64,000 bases of DNA from CAMLFJ01 sp035524955 (GCA_035524955.1 DATLFG010000045.1:1-64000); one strand, 5' to 3'; positions 17,126-26,377 are shown, counted from the stretch's first letter. The notes: generated by a model from the sequence alone, not told the origin. Numbers and translations: made by a program.

Positions 17126-18001
17126 TCAGGCGGGCCCGACGAACCCGATATAGGCCCCGCAGGCGTGCTCGGGACCGACGAGGATCGCCTGCTCGCCGGT
17201 ATTGCGCACGCCGCGCGCGGGCGTCGGGACCCCGCGATCGGCCAGGGCACGCGCCGCCGCGTCGAGGCTCCTCGTACGGTGGAGCACCTGGAAGGGGCCG
17301 GGCCCGCGCCGCGCCAGCGCCTCCGCGGCCGGACCCGGCTCGGCGGGCTGAGCCACCGTGAAGCCGGTGGGCCCGAGATCGAACACCGCCATGTCCGCCT
17401 TGATCACCGCGCCGCGCTGGATCGCGGGCACGGGGAGCCCGAGCACGCGCGCGTAGGTCCGGGCCGCCGCGGCAACGTCCGGGACGGCGATATAGGCGCG
17501 CTCGACGCGCGTCACGCCGTTCGGGTGGCGCGGCAGGCCCATGGCGTGCGCCTTCCGCTCCGCGAGCGGCGTCAGGTGCTGGATGAAGAAGATCGGCAGG
17601 GCATCGCGCGGGCCGAGCAAGGCGGCGCGCCAGCGCAGCTCCCGGCCCTCCGGCGTGCGCCGGCCGCCGTCGCGGATCTCGCCCACGTCCACGCCGCGCC
17701 CGCGCATCGCGGCCACGTCCGCGACCAGGTCATCGCTCTGCAGCGCCACGACGCGGAAGCCGCCGCCCTGGTCCAGATAGTCGGCGAGGCTCGCGTCCGG
17801 ACTGCCGGGCGCCACCGCGGCCCGATCGCGGATGCTCAGGATCTCGAGATAGTCCTCATCGTGGAAGGCGATGGCGTTGTGGGTCGCCCGGCCGGTGTGC
17901 GAGCCGCCGGGGTAGACGGTGAACCCGAGGCGGGTGTAGGCCTCGATCCCCCTGGCCAGGTCCGGCACGCAGATCATCACGTGGTCGATGCGGGTCAGCA
18001 T
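17126..18001 (-). CDS. VOC/glyoxalase-like domain protein
   Basis: A 291-residue protein with two betaalphabetabetabeta (VOC) modules. The first starts at the N-terminus (RIDHVMICVPDLARGIEAY, then GSHTGRATHNAIAFHDEDYLEIL, the Glyoxalase_3 pattern), the second about residue 165 (VERAYIAVPDVAAAARTY). Possible metal ligands are the early His and Glu of each repeat. VOC proteins include dioxygenases, lyases and isomerases, so no reaction can be assigned. The gene ends at the palindromic repeat; 4 bp separate it from the lytic transglycosylase gene upstream. Confidence 0.82.
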   Translation of the reverse strand: MLTRIDHVMICVPDLARGIEAYTRLGFTVYPGGSHTGRATHNAIAFHDEDYLEILSIRDRAAVAPGSPDASLADYLDQGGGFRVVALQSDDLVADVAAMRGRGVDVGEIRDGGRRTPEGRELRWRAALLGPRDALPIFFIQHLTPLAERKAHAMGLPRHPNGVTRVERAYIAVPDVAAAARTYARVLGLPVPAIQRGAVIKADMAVFDLGPTGFTVAQPAEPGPAAEALARRGPGPFQVLHRTRSLDAAARALADRGVPTPARGVRNTGEQAILVGPEHACGAYIGFVGPA

Positions 18002-18005
18002 CGCG

Positions 18006-18887
18006 TCACGGCCTTGCCGAGATGCTCGATTCTCCGGCGGCCAGCCCGGCGAAGTAACGCTTCATGCCGTTGACCTTCGCGAGGTACCGGGCGACGTCGT
18101 GGTCGCCGCACCGCTCCCCCGGCGGGAGGCGGAAGCCGCGGCGCGCGTGGGCGGCGCCCGCGCCCTCGCCGCAGAGATGGATGATGGCGGCCAGATCCTG
18201 CTTCTGCCGCGGCGTCGCGTTCACGATGCGCCGGCGCTCGAGCGTGCGGGCCACCCCACGATCGAGCATCGCCGAGGTCAGCTCGACCGCGTGGCTCGGC
18301 AGCACGCGCGTGTAGAGGCCCCGGAACCAGCACGCGTCCTCGGCCACCACGTGATCGCGCACGCAGAAGCGCTTCGCCTCCCGGAACGTGGGATCGGTGA
18401 TCTGGTACATGCCGACCGCGCTCGACGCGGGCCGATAGACCTCGAAGGGGTGCCACGCGACCTGCCAGCGCCAGTAGGTGCGGGCCACCGGATCACCGGC
18501 GCCCTCGACCTGGGCGAGCGCGGCGAGCAGCTCGGGTGTGATGGTGGCGGTGGCGTGGCGGCGGAAGAGCGGCGCGTAGCTCCGCCAGGTCTCGGCGGGC
18601 GCCTTGCTGAGCCTGCCGCTCACCGGGAAGAACAGCTCGCTCGGCTTGCGGATCACCTGGTACGTCCAGTTGGTCGCCGACCAGACCATCAGGAGCGCGG
18701 CGACGAACACCGCGAGCCGCACCGTGAGCGGCGCGGCGAGCAGCGCCCGGCCCGCGCGCCGGAGCCCCCACCCCAGCGATCGCAGCAAAGACCGCAGCGC
18801 CGGCTGCATGCGCGCGAGCCGGGGCCGCCGTGCCCGGGCCTTCCGGGGCGCGCCGCTGCCACCGCGCGGGCGAGCCTTGACCACCAT
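18006..18887 (-). CDS. Membrane-anchored lytic transglycosylase-like protein
   Basis: A 293-residue protein with a long basic N-terminus, one membrane segment (about 54-75, LTVRLAVFVAALLMVWSA) and a C-terminal goose-lysozyme/SLT-like domain: ELLAALAQVEGAGDP contains the likely catalytic Glu, followed by ASSAVGMYQITDPTF and, further on, DLAAIIHLCGEG. It should cleave peptidoglycan on the periplasmic side. ATG 18887 follows a TAGAGT hexamer by only six bases, so the mRNA may be leaderless. It is transcribed divergently from the small secreted protein at 19035. Confidence 0.8.
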   Translation of the reverse strand: MVVKARPRGGSGAPRKARARRPRLARMQPALRSLLRSLGWGLRRAGRALLAAPLTVRLAVFVAALLMVWSATNWTYQVIRKPSELFFPVSGRLSKAPAETWRSYAPLFRRHATATITPELLAALAQVEGAGDPVARTYWRWQVAWHPFEVYRPASSAVGMYQITDPTFREAKRFCVRDHVVAEDACWFRGLYTRVLPSHAVELTSAMLDRGVARTLERRRIVNATPRQKQDLAAIIHLCGEGAGAAHARRGFRLPPGERCGDHDVARYLAKVNGMKRYFAGLAAGESSISARP

Positions 18888-19034
18888 GTGTCGACTCTAC
18901 TCTGTAACTGCTACCCGGGAGAGACTGCCTACCCCCCAAGACGCCACACTCCGGGGCCGGGCGCAAGTAGCTGATCTTGCGCCTCCACGGGTTGGCACCG
19001 GCATTGCTCCCTCACGCCGGCAGGAGGGAACACC

Positions 19035-19418
19035 ATGAATCGCACGACCTGGATCGGTGGAACTTGCCTGAGCCTGCTGCTGAGCCTGGCCCTGATCGGC
19101 GGCCTGGCATTCGACGCGAGTGCGCAGCAGCCGCCGCCGCCGGCGCCCTTGGAGACTCCGCAGAAACCCGAGAGTCCGGCACGGCCGGCGCCTCAGACCG
19201 AATACGGCGGTCAGCCGCCGCAGGCGCCGCCGACGGGCTCGCAGATCGAGACCCAGCCCGTGCTCCCGATGGAGCAGGAGTCCACGTTCCTCGGCGTGGA
19301 TCCGACCGTGGCGATGGTGATCGGCGCGGTGCTGGTGATCGTCATCGTCATCGGGCTGGTGGCCATGACTCGCCGGGGCGAGAGCATGGGCGACCCGCAC
19401 ACGCGGCATCGGGCGTGA
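19035..19418 (+). CDS. Small proline-rich membrane/secreted protein, unknown function
   Basis: A 127-residue protein that I do not recognise. It has an N-terminal signal peptide (TCLSLLLSLALIGGLAFDASAQ), a proline/glutamine-rich stretch from about 31 to 80, then one strong membrane segment (about 93-113, VAMVIGAVLVIVIVIGLVAM) and a basic end. Topology suggests a single-span protein with the Pro-rich part outside. A good ribosome site (GGAGGG) precedes ATG 19035 by 6-7 bases. It is monocistronic between divergent and convergent neighbours. Confidence 0.75.
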   Translation: MNRTTWIGGTCLSLLLSLALIGGLAFDASAQQPPPPAPLETPQKPESPARPAPQTEYGGQPPQAPPTGSQIETQPVLPMEQESTFLGVDPTVAMVIGAVLVIVIVIGLVAMTRRGESMGDPHTRHRA

Positions 19419-19449
19419 CACCGGGGGAGGGTCAGTAGCTGGGGGAGGG

Positions 19450-20538
19450 TCAGTAGTCGTAGATGTGCTCGATGGAGGCGCCCCCGGCCTCCAGCGCGCG
19501 GATCGCGGCGGCGAGGTGCTCGACAACGACGTCGAGGCCGATCCGCCGGCGATCCGGGCGCGACTGGATCGGCGCCTCGAAGAGCTCGGTGACGCCGGAC
19601 ACCGGCGGCAACGCGTCCGTCGGGGCCACGACGGTGACCAGGATCCGGTGGTTACCCGCGATCTCCGCGATGTCCCGCCCGCGGCGGGCGAGGCGAACAA
19701 CCAGATCGGTATAGGCCTGGTACCGCGGGGTGCGGATCAGCGTCCGGCCGCCGCCGAGCCTGCGCACGATCCGCATCGTGGGCTCGCGGGCCGCATCGGC
19801 GGGCTCGAGCCCGACGACCACCGTGTGGATCTCGAGGTCCGAGGCGCCCAGGGTGGCGGCGGACGCGTAGCCGATCAGCGCGCCGTAGACCGCCTTCGTG
19901 CCGTACTCGACGGTGATCACGACCCGGCGCTCGAGCTTCCTCGCGAGGCCGTCGCCCCGCAGCGGCGTGCTCCGCCAGAACGCGAGCAGGCGCCAGCCGA
20001 ACGGATACTCGTACCAGGGGGTTTGCCGGAGGAACTCGGCGTAGGCCTGCACGTCGCGCGCCGCGAACTCGTCCTCCGCCGTCTTGCCGGGGCCCCGGAG
20101 CCGCTCGAAGGCGCGGCCGACCGTCTTCTCGTACGCGCCCTTGACCGCGAGCTCGGCGGTGAAGCTCCACCCGATCGTGTAGAGCATGACCTTCGTGTCC
20201 GTCCCCACGGGTTCTCGCGCGGTCACGACGCGGGTGAGCCCGCAGAGACTCTTCCAGAACGCGGCGATCGGTCGCCCGTAGGCGAAGTCGCTCTCGTCCC
20301 CCCGGCGGAGGACGCCGGCCAGGTGCTCGTAGGCGTAGACGATGTGCCATCCGGGAAAGGAGAGGTAGCTATCCGATTCGCGGCGCGCGTAGCCCCGCTC
20401 CTCCACCAGCGGCGCGCGGGTCAGGGTGCCGGGCTCGCGCGGGGCCGTGCAGGCGGTCTCGATCCACAGGACCGGCGCGGCCAGGATCAGGACGCAGACG
20501 GCGAGCGCGCCGGCGATGCGCTTGGCCCAGCGGCGCAT
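19450..20538 (-). CDS. Hypothetical membrane-anchored protein
   Basis: A 362-residue protein of no family I recognise. It has an N-terminal membrane anchor (RIAGALAVCVLILAAPVLWI) followed by TACTAP, which could be a lipobox-like or plain anchor region. The rest is a soluble domain with SFPGWHIVYAYEHLAG, KVMLYTIGWSFTAELAVKG and, near the end, an acidic/basic segment ending IEHIYDY. Similar proteins are widely annotated as hypothetical in high-GC bacteria. Codon use and length support a real gene. It lies downstream of the polysaccharide deacetylase with a 140-bp gap. Confidence 0.7.
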   Translation of the reverse strand: MRRWAKRIAGALAVCVLILAAPVLWIETACTAPREPGTLTRAPLVEERGYARRESDSYLSFPGWHIVYAYEHLAGVLRRGDESDFAYGRPIAAFWKSLCGLTRVVTAREPVGTDTKVMLYTIGWSFTAELAVKGAYEKTVGRAFERLRGPGKTAEDEFAARDVQAYAEFLRQTPWYEYPFGWRLLAFWRSTPLRGDGLARKLERRVVITVEYGTKAVYGALIGYASAATLGASDLEIHTVVVGLEPADAAREPTMRIVRRLGGGRTLIRTPRYQAYTDLVVRLARRGRDIAEIAGNHRILVTVVAPTDALPPVSGVTELFEAPIQSRPDRRRIGLDVVVEHLAAAIRALEAGGASIEHIYDY

Positions 20539-20678
20539 CTCAGCGGCGGGCGCCCGCGGGCGCCCAGCGGCGGGCCGGCCCGAAGCCGGTGAAGGCGGCG
20601 AGCCCCCCGATCGCCACGTTCATCAGGATGCGGCCATCCGGGGGCCGAGCCGCGCGCGTCGGGAGACCATCTCCGGCT

Positions 20679-21578
20679 TCATGGGAGGCGCGATCCGGGC
20701 ACGACCCCGGCCGGCAGCGACTCGACGTGCGCGCAGATGTCGCGCGGGCGCGTCAGCCAGACGCGGTCGCGGCGGCCGAGGATGTGCTGGAGCGCCCGGC
20801 GTAGCCGCCGGATGCGATACGGCCGGCCGATGACGAAGGGGTGGAGCGAGATCGGGCACACCAGGGGCTGGCCCGCGGACTGCTCGAGCATCTCGTCGAA
20901 CTGGTCCACGATCATGTCGGCGAACTCGTCCGCGGTGTAGCGATACCAGACGATCCCGCGGGTGTCGTTGACCTCGATCGGGTACGGCACCGCGAGGATC
21001 CGGCCCTTGCGGGTGCGGAGCCAGACCGGCTGATCGTCCATGGTCCAGTCCATCACGTAGCGGTAGCCCGCCTCCTGCAGCAGGTCCATGGTCACCGCGC
21101 TGTTGGAGAGCCATGGGCTCATCCAGCCGATCGGGCGCGTCCCCTCGTGGCGCGCGATCGCGGCGGTGGCCTGCTCTATCAAAGTGCGCTCCTCGGCTTC
21201 GGGGAGATGCCCCTGCTCGTCCGAGTTGGTCAGCCCGTGGCCCAGGATCTCGTCGCCGCGGGCGCGCAGCCGCGCCGGGATGTCGGGCGCCACGTCGTAG
21301 ATCGCGGCATTGAGCTGGGCCTCCGCCGGCAGGCCCAGCTCGTCGAGCAGCTCGAAGAGGCGCCAGATGCCGACCCGGTTGCCGTAGTCCCGCCAGCTAT
21401 AGATGGAGTGGCTCTGGGCCTGGTCCGGCGGCGCGATGGCCGCGCCCTTGCCGACCCCGAACCCGAACGCCTCGATGTTGAGCGCGATGTAGACCGCCAG
21501 CCGCCGCCCGCCCGGCCAGCTGTAGTCGGCCCGCGCGGTGATGCTCGAGTACTCGTAGCGCCCATGGCTCGGCAGCAT
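20679..21578 (-). CDS. Polysaccharide deacetylase family protein
   Basis: A 299-residue NodB-like carbohydrate esterase 4 relative: RRLAVYIALNIEAFGFGVGKG at the N-terminus in place of the TFDD strand, LNAAIYDVAPDIPARLRARG with the second half of the barrel, and GWMSPWLSNSAVTMDLLQEAG; SLHPFVIGRPYR carries a C-terminal His. The lack of a TFDDG motif and of a signal peptide suggests the cytoplasmic PuuE/allantoinase-like branch, acting on amides such as allantoin, rather than peptidoglycan. ATG 21578 is preferred over upstream frames that lie inside the next gene's 3' region. Confidence 0.82.
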   Translation of the reverse strand: MLPSHGRYEYSSITARADYSWPGGRRLAVYIALNIEAFGFGVGKGAAIAPPDQAQSHSIYSWRDYGNRVGIWRLFELLDELGLPAEAQLNAAIYDVAPDIPARLRARGDEILGHGLTNSDEQGHLPEAEERTLIEQATAAIARHEGTRPIGWMSPWLSNSAVTMDLLQEAGYRYVMDWTMDDQPVWLRTRKGRILAVPYPIEVNDTRGIVWYRYTADEFADMIVDQFDEMLEQSAGQPLVCPISLHPFVIGRPYRIRRLRRALQHILGRRDRVWLTRPRDICAHVESLPAGVVPGSRLP

Positions 21579-21609
21579 GTGGTCCTCCGTTGGGGTCCCC
21601 GACCCCGGC

Positions 21610-22974
21610 TCAGGCCAGGCGGAGCTCGATGGCGGAGGCGATGGCGCGGGCCTGGGCGGCGCCGCGCTCGGCGAGCTCGCGGCAGAGGCCGGCATAGCGC
21701 GCGGGGTCGAGCAGCGCCTCCATCTGGGACGGGGTGAGCCCGGCGCTCACGTGGGGATCGAGCGCCAGCATCTCGCGGAACGGCCGCGACTGCGTGACCG
21801 AGGCCTGCGCGGCCTCGTAGACCGCGTCGTGGGCGCGCTGCCGGCCGATCTGCTTGCCGAGCTCGAGCATGAGCGCCTCGGCCATGATGAGGCCGCCCGA
21901 GAGATCGAGGTTCTCCCGCATGCGGTCCGGGAAGACCTGGAGCCCGTCGAAGAGCGCCATCATCCGCTGCAGCATGTCCCCGGTCAGCTCGCAGGCCTGC
22001 ACGATGGCCCGGCTCATCATGATGCTGGTGGTACGGTCGGCCTCGTGCTCGGTCTGCATGGCCTCGAGGGCCAGCGGCGCCAGCGCGCGGATCTGGGCCG
22101 CCGCCGCGATGATGTCCTGCGAGAGCTTGGGGTTGCGCTTCTGCGGCATCGTGCTGCTGCCCACCGTACCCGGCGGCACCGGCTCCTCGACCTCGCCGAA
22201 CTCCTGCTTCATCAGCGTGTAGATCTCGCGCCCGATCTTGCTGCTGGTGGCCGCGAGCATGCCCAGCAGCAGCACGTACTCGGCCTGGTGGTCGCCGATG
22301 GTGCGCGCGGGCAAGGGCATCGGCCGCATGCCGAGGTGCGCCGCCATCCGCTCCTGCGTCGCCAGGCCGAGCTCGCCCAGCGAGGCGAGCGTGCCCGCGC
22401 CGCCGCCCAGCATGGCCACGAACACGCGACCCTCGCAGCCCTGCAGCCGCTCCACGTGGCGGCCCAGCTCGTCGATCCACACCGCGACCTTGAAGCCGAA
22501 GGTGGCCGGCACCGCGTGCTGGCCATGGGTGCGGCCGGGCAGCAGCACGTCCTTGGTGCGCTCGGCCAGGTCGGCCAGCGTGATCAGGATGGCCGCGAGC
22601 TGGCGCTGGAAGATCTCGTGGGCCCGGCGCACCTGGAGGAGCTGGCCGGTCTGGGTCACGTTCTGCGTGGTGGCGCCCCAGTGCACGTAGCCGCCCGCGT
22701 CGCCCTCGCAGGCGCGATCCAGCTCCCAGACCAGCGGCACCAGCGGATGGCCGGTGCGGGCCAGCCCCTCGCGCACCGCCGCGAGATCCAGATACGAGAG
22801 ATGCGCCTTGCGGACGATCTCGCGCGCGGCGGCCTCCGGGATGATGCCGAGCTCGGCCTGCGCCTGCGCGAGCGCGGCCTCGACGTCCAGCCAGGACTGG
22901 AAGCGCGCCGGCTCGGTGAACAGCGCACGCACCCCAGGGTCGTCGATCCGGAGCGAGGTCGGCTCCTCGAGCAT
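21610..22974 (-). CDS. Fumarase/adenylosuccinate-lyase superfamily lyase
   Basis: A 454-residue class II fumarase-superfamily enzyme. The three conserved regions are HWGATTQNVTQTGQ, LPGRTHGQHAVPATFG, and the signature GSSTMPQKRNPKLSQ. It eliminates fumarate or a similar group from its substrate, or acts as a carboxymuconate-type cycloisomerase; the Q-rich and HGQHA motifs fit both adenylosuccinate lyase and 3-carboxymuconate cycloisomerase. No purine genes are nearby, and a catabolic role with the adjacent deacetylase (amide/ureide type) is an inference. ATG 22974 is taken as start since conserved sequence begins at LEEPTSLRIDD. Confidence 0.85.
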   Translation of the reverse strand: MLEEPTSLRIDDPGVRALFTEPARFQSWLDVEAALAQAQAELGIIPEAAAREIVRKAHLSYLDLAAVREGLARTGHPLVPLVWELDRACEGDAGGYVHWGATTQNVTQTGQLLQVRRAHEIFQRQLAAILITLADLAERTKDVLLPGRTHGQHAVPATFGFKVAVWIDELGRHVERLQGCEGRVFVAMLGGGAGTLASLGELGLATQERMAAHLGMRPMPLPARTIGDHQAEYVLLLGMLAATSSKIGREIYTLMKQEFGEVEEPVPPGTVGSSTMPQKRNPKLSQDIIAAAAQIRALAPLALEAMQTEHEADRTTSIMMSRAIVQACELTGDMLQRMMALFDGLQVFPDRMRENLDLSGGLIMAEALMLELGKQIGRQRAHDAVYEAAQASVTQSRPFREMLALDPHVSAGLTPSQMEALLDPARYAGLCRELAERGAAQARAIASAIELRLA

Positions 22975-23027
22975 GGCGATTGTCTCGCACGGCGGGTCAG
23001 GGCTTGTCAACGTGTTGGGGTCAGGTC

Positions 23028-23056
23028 TTACATTCCGACATCCCCGAGGCTATGAT
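23028..23056 (+). promoter_or_regulatory. Predicted sigma70-type promoter, near-leaderless
   Basis: TTACAT (23028-23033) and TATGAT (23051-23056) are separated by 17 bases. The -10 hexamer ends 8 bases before the ATG at 23065, so transcription would begin almost at the start codon, and no Shine-Dalgarno is present in that gap. Confidence 0.45.
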
Positions 23057-23064
23057 CGGCAGCC

Positions 23065-23823
23065 ATGGGCAAGCTCGACGGCAAGGTGGCGCTGATCAGC
23101 GGAGGGGCGCGGGGCCAGGGCGCGGCGGAAGCGGAGACCTTCGCCCGCGAAGGGGCGAAGGTCGTCTTCGGCGATATCCGGGACGACGAGGGCAAGCAGG
23201 TCGAGGCGGCCATCCGCGCGGCCGGTGGCGAGGCCACCTACCTGCACCTGGACGTCACGAGCGAGGCGGACTGGCAGGCCGCGGTGCGGACCGCGACCGA
23301 TCGCCACGGCAAGCTCGACGTCCTGATCAACAACGCGGCCATCGTCATCCCGCGGGTGCCGATCGAGGAGCGCACGGTGGCCGAGTGGGACCAGGTGATG
23401 GCGGTGAACGCCAAGGGCGTGTTCCTCGGCACCAAGTACGCGATCCCGGCCATGCGTCGGGCCGGCGGCGGGTCGATCGTGAACATCTCCTCGATCGCGG
23501 GCATCGGCCAGTCGCTCCACCAGGAGCCGGCCTACGCGGCGAGCAAGGGCGCCATCCGGATCTTCACCAAGGTGACGGCCAGCCAGCACGCCAAGGACAG
23601 GATCCGCTGCAACTCGGTGCACCCGGGCCCGGTGGACACCGAGATGTTCCACAGCGCCTTCCGCGACAAGGAGGCGATGGCGCGGCGCCTGCAGCGGATC
23701 CCGCTCGGGCGGATGGGCACGGTGGCCGAGATCGTGAGCGCGGTCCTCTACCTGGCCTCCGACGACTCCTCCTACATGACCGGCAGCGAGATCCTCATCG
23801 ACGGCGGCGCCCTGGCGCAGTAG
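23065..23823 (+). CDS. SDR-family oxidoreductase (classical)
   Basis: A 252-residue classical short-chain dehydrogenase: cofactor motif SGGARGQG (about 13-20), NNAAIV, catalytic Ser in NISSIAGIG, and complete YAASKGA (Tyr and Lys). The C-terminal YMTGSEILIDGGALAQ is typical of FabG/3-alpha-hydroxysteroid dehydrogenase relatives. An acidic residue after the second beta strand (GDIRDDEG) suggests NAD preference. The substrate is unknown. The gene ends 13 bp before a palindromic repeat and is convergent with the PhyH gene. Confidence 0.9.
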   Translation: MGKLDGKVALISGGARGQGAAEAETFAREGAKVVFGDIRDDEGKQVEAAIRAAGGEATYLHLDVTSEADWQAAVRTATDRHGKLDVLINNAAIVIPRVPIEERTVAEWDQVMAVNAKGVFLGTKYAIPAMRRAGGGSIVNISSIAGIGQSLHQEPAYAASKGAIRIFTKVTASQHAKDRIRCNSVHPGPVDTEMFHSAFRDKEAMARRLQRIPLGRMGTVAEIVSAVLYLASDDSSYMTGSEILIDGGALAQ

Positions 23824-23834
23824 CCGCTCTGATC

Positions 23835-23895
23835 AACCCTCTCCCCTCACGGGAGAGGGCAGGGTGAGGGGGCCGGTGGTGAGGGGGCCGGTCCC
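23835..23895. repeat. G-rich palindromic repeat, locus 3
   Basis: Hairpin ccctctcccctcacgggagaggg (23837-23859) followed by agggtgagggggccgg and a second gtgagggggccgg, a 15-base near-tandem duplication of the tail. It lies between convergent genes and reaches the stop codon of the PhyH gene. Confidence 0.7.
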
Positions 23896-24740
23896 TACGT
23901 CGCCGGCCGCGTCCCCCCGTAGGCCTCGCTCGGCGCCACCTTGCTGTCCGCGAAGATGAGCTCGGCGCGCCGGTCCACCACGGCCGACCAGTTGGCGAGG
24001 GCGGTCTCCGACCACTCGGCGTCGGGCCGCGGCTCGTCGTCGAAGCTGCCGGAGGTGTCCACCCCGCGCATGAGCATGGCCGCCTGGCGGACGCGCGGCG
24101 GCTTGGCCCAGGTCGGCAGCATCTCCACCAGCAGCAGGAAGCGCCGGTCCGGGCCCGCGTTCGTGCCGGAGCCGTGGACGAGGGTGTTGTCGAAGAGCAC
24201 CATCTCGCCGGGCTGGAGCGTGAAGTCCACCGCCTTCGTCTCGTCGAAGGCGTCGGTGATGAACTGCCCCTTGGAGAGGATGCTGTGGGGATCGTCGCGC
24301 TCGTCGTGCTTCAGGATCCCCCACCGGTGCGAGCCCGGAACGCCGCGCAGGCAGCCCTGGGCCACACCGCACTCGGAGAGGGCCAGCCCCCCGAGCACCA
24401 CCGGGAGCGCCGCCCCGTAGGCGGAGTCCTGGTGCCAGCCCGCGAAGGTCCGACCGTCGGCCTTCTTCACCCGCCAGGCCATGCTCCAGCAGCGGATGTT
24501 CGGCCCGATCAGGTCCTCGAAGACGTCGAGGATGTGCGGGTCCTCGGCGATCTCCAGCACCCATGGGCAGAGCAGGTGCGACTTGGTCTTCATCTTCTTG
24601 ATGTCGGGGACCCGCGCCTCCAGGGCCTCGAACCGCACCCGGTAGTGGCGGGCGCGCTCGGCGCTCATCACCCGGACCGGGGACAGGCAGCCGTCCCGCT
24701 CGAAGGCTTGAACCTGGGCTTCCGTCAGCACCTTGGGCAT
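23895..24740 (-). CDS. Phytanoyl-CoA dioxygenase (PhyH) family protein
   Basis: A 281-residue Fe(II)/2-oxoglutarate-dependent oxygenase. The facial triad is visible: HxD in GWHQDSAYG (about residue 102), distal His in DNTLVHGSGTN, with the 2-oxoglutarate-binding Arg in RRFLLLVEM. It probably hydroxylates a carboxylic acid or CoA-ester side chain; ectoine-hydroxylase-like and phytanoyl-CoA-like members cannot be told apart here. ATG 24740 (MPKVLTEAQVQAFERDG) is the usual family start; GGAGGGG precedes it. It is divergent from the binding-protein gene at 24833. Confidence 0.86.
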   Translation of the reverse strand: MPKVLTEAQVQAFERDGCLSPVRVMSAERARHYRVRFEALEARVPDIKKMKTKSHLLCPWVLEIAEDPHILDVFEDLIGPNIRCWSMAWRVKKADGRTFAGWHQDSAYGAALPVVLGGLALSECGVAQGCLRGVPGSHRWGILKHDERDDPHSILSKGQFITDAFDETKAVDFTLQPGEMVLFDNTLVHGSGTNAGPDRRFLLLVEMLPTWAKPPRVRQAAMLMRGVDTSGSFDDEPRPDAEWSETALANWSAVVDRRAELIFADSKVAPSEAYGGTRPAT

Positions 24741-24832
24741 GAGCCCCTCCGACCCGAATCTTGACTCCCCTGGCGATGCCCCATAGAGTAGCGCAAACTT
24801 GACGCGAACCTCTCCCTGAAGGAGCCGCACAC

Positions 24833-26377
24833 ATGAGCCATTGGCGCACGGCGGTTGTCGTCCTCTCCCTCGTCCTGGTCCCGCTCACCGTGGGGGCGGC
24901 CCCCACGGGCCGGGTCGTGATCGCGCAGGGCGTGGATCCCACCACGCTCGACATGATGAACCAGCAGGAGCAGCCGGCATCCAACGTGGGCGCCCAGATG
25001 TTCGAGTCCCTGCTCGAGCGCGACCAGAACCTCAAGCTGGTGCCCGCGCTCGCGGCCGAGATGCCCAAGCTGGTGGCGCCGACCACCTGGGAGTTCAAGC
25101 TGCGCCGGGGCGTCAAGTTCCACAACGGCGAGGACTTCAACGCGGATTCGGTCAAGTTCAGCCTCGAGCGCCTGGTCAACCCGGCCAACAAGCTGCGGGG
25201 CTCCTCCTCGTTCGCGCCGATCGACCGGGTGGACATCGTGGATCCCTACACGGTGCGGATCCACACCAAGAAGCCGTGGCCGGTGTTCCTGAGCCACATC
25301 GCCCTGCGCCAGGCCGCGATGTACCCGCCCAAGGAGTACGCGGGCAAGGACCCGGCCGCGATCTCCCGGGGCCCCATCGGCACCGGGCCGTTCAAGTTCG
25401 TCCGCTGGGCCAAGGACGAGGAGATCGTGATGGAGGCCTTCCCGGGCTACTGGGGCGGCGCCGCGAAGGTCAAGACCGTCGTGTTCAAGCCGATCCCCGA
25501 CGACGCGGTGCGAGTGGCCGCGCTCCAGAACGGCGAGATCGACGTGGCGGTGAACATCCCGCCCCATCTGGCCGGCATCATCGAGAAGCACCCCAAGATC
25601 TACCTGAGCACCGCGCCGTCCATCCGGACCATCCAGCTCATGATCTACACCCACCAGATGGACGGCACCCACAAGCCGACCGGCCCGTACGCGGGCCCGA
25701 CCGCGGACAAGCGCGTCCGCCAGGCGCTGTCCTACGCGATCGACGCCGACGAGATCATCAAGGGTGTGATGGACGGCAAGGCGGTGCGGGTGCCGACCAT
25801 GCTGACCAGCCTGCACTTCGGCTTCGACCGCTCGCTCAAGCCCGTCAAGCAGGACCTCGCCCGCAGCAAGAAGCTCCTCGCGGAGGCCGGCTTCCCCAAC
25901 GGCCTCGAGATCGTGCTGAACGGCCCACAGGGGCGGTATGTTCGCGACCGGGAGGTGGCGGAGGCGGTGGCCGGCCAGCTCACCAAGGCGGGCATCAAGA
26001 CCACGCTGCGGACGCACGAGTTCGTGAGTTACCTCAACAACATGGTGTACGTGCACAAGGCGGGCCCGGTGTGGCTCATCGGCTGGGGGCACCCGACGAT
26101 GGACGCCGAGGCGATCTACGTGCCGCTCTTCAAGTCGCCCAACATCTTCGTCAACTGGCACAACGAGGACTTCAACGGGATGGTCGCCGAGGCGCAGTCG
26201 GAGATGGACGACAAGAAGCGCTTCGCCCTGTACCAGCGGATCAACAAGCTCTGGATCGAGGAGGTCCCCGCGATCCCGCTCTACCAGCAGATCGACCTCT
26301 ACGGCGCCAACCGGCGCCTCAACTGGAAGGCGCGCAGCGACGAGCTGATCCGCGCCTACGACATGTCGATCAAGTAG
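24833..26377 (+). CDS. ABC transporter substrate-binding protein, SBP_bac_5 (DppA/OppA-like)
   Basis: A 514-residue periplasmic binding protein of the dipeptide/oligopeptide/nickel family. Signal peptide at residues 1-22 (VVVLSLVLVPLTVGAAP), then IAQGVDPTTLDMM, WEFKLRRGVKFHNGEDFNAD, RGPIGTGPFKFVRW, and the C-terminal NWHNEDFNGMVAEA, IPLYQQIDLYG. Ligands could be peptides, opines or glycosides. Unusually it stands alone: no permease or ATPase gene is adjacent. The ribosome site AAGGAG lies 10 bases upstream of ATG 24833. Its 3' end overlaps the tail of a pseudogene on the other strand by 8 bp. Confidence 0.9.
   Translation: MSHWRTAVVVLSLVLVPLTVGAAPTGRVVIAQGVDPTTLDMMNQQEQPASNVGAQMFESLLERDQNLKLVPALAAEMPKLVAPTTWEFKLRRGVKFHNGEDFNADSVKFSLERLVNPANKLRGSSSFAPIDRVDIVDPYTVRIHTKKPWPVFLSHIALRQAAMYPPKEYAGKDPAAISRGPIGTGPFKFVRWAKDEEIVMEAFPGYWGGAAKVKTVVFKPIPDDAVRVAALQNGEIDVAVNIPPHLAGIIEKHPKIYLSTAPSIRTIQLMIYTHQMDGTHKPTGPYAGPTADKRVRQALSYAIDADEIIKGVMDGKAVRVPTMLTSLHFGFDRSLKPVKQDLARSKKLLAEAGFPNGLEIVLNGPQGRYVRDREVAEAVAGQLTKAGIKTTLRTHEFVSYLNNMVYVHKAGPVWLIGWGHPTMDAEAIYVPLFKSPNIFVNWHNEDFNGMVAEAQSEMDDKKRFALYQRINKLWIEEVPAIPLYQQIDLYGANRRLNWKARSDELIRAYDMSIK

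Noticed and set aside
20540..20678. Possible 27-residue peptide (MNVAIGGLAAFTGFGPARRW...) between the deacetylase and hypothetical genes
   Set aside because: Too short, no ribosome site, no recognisable family; treated as intergenic.
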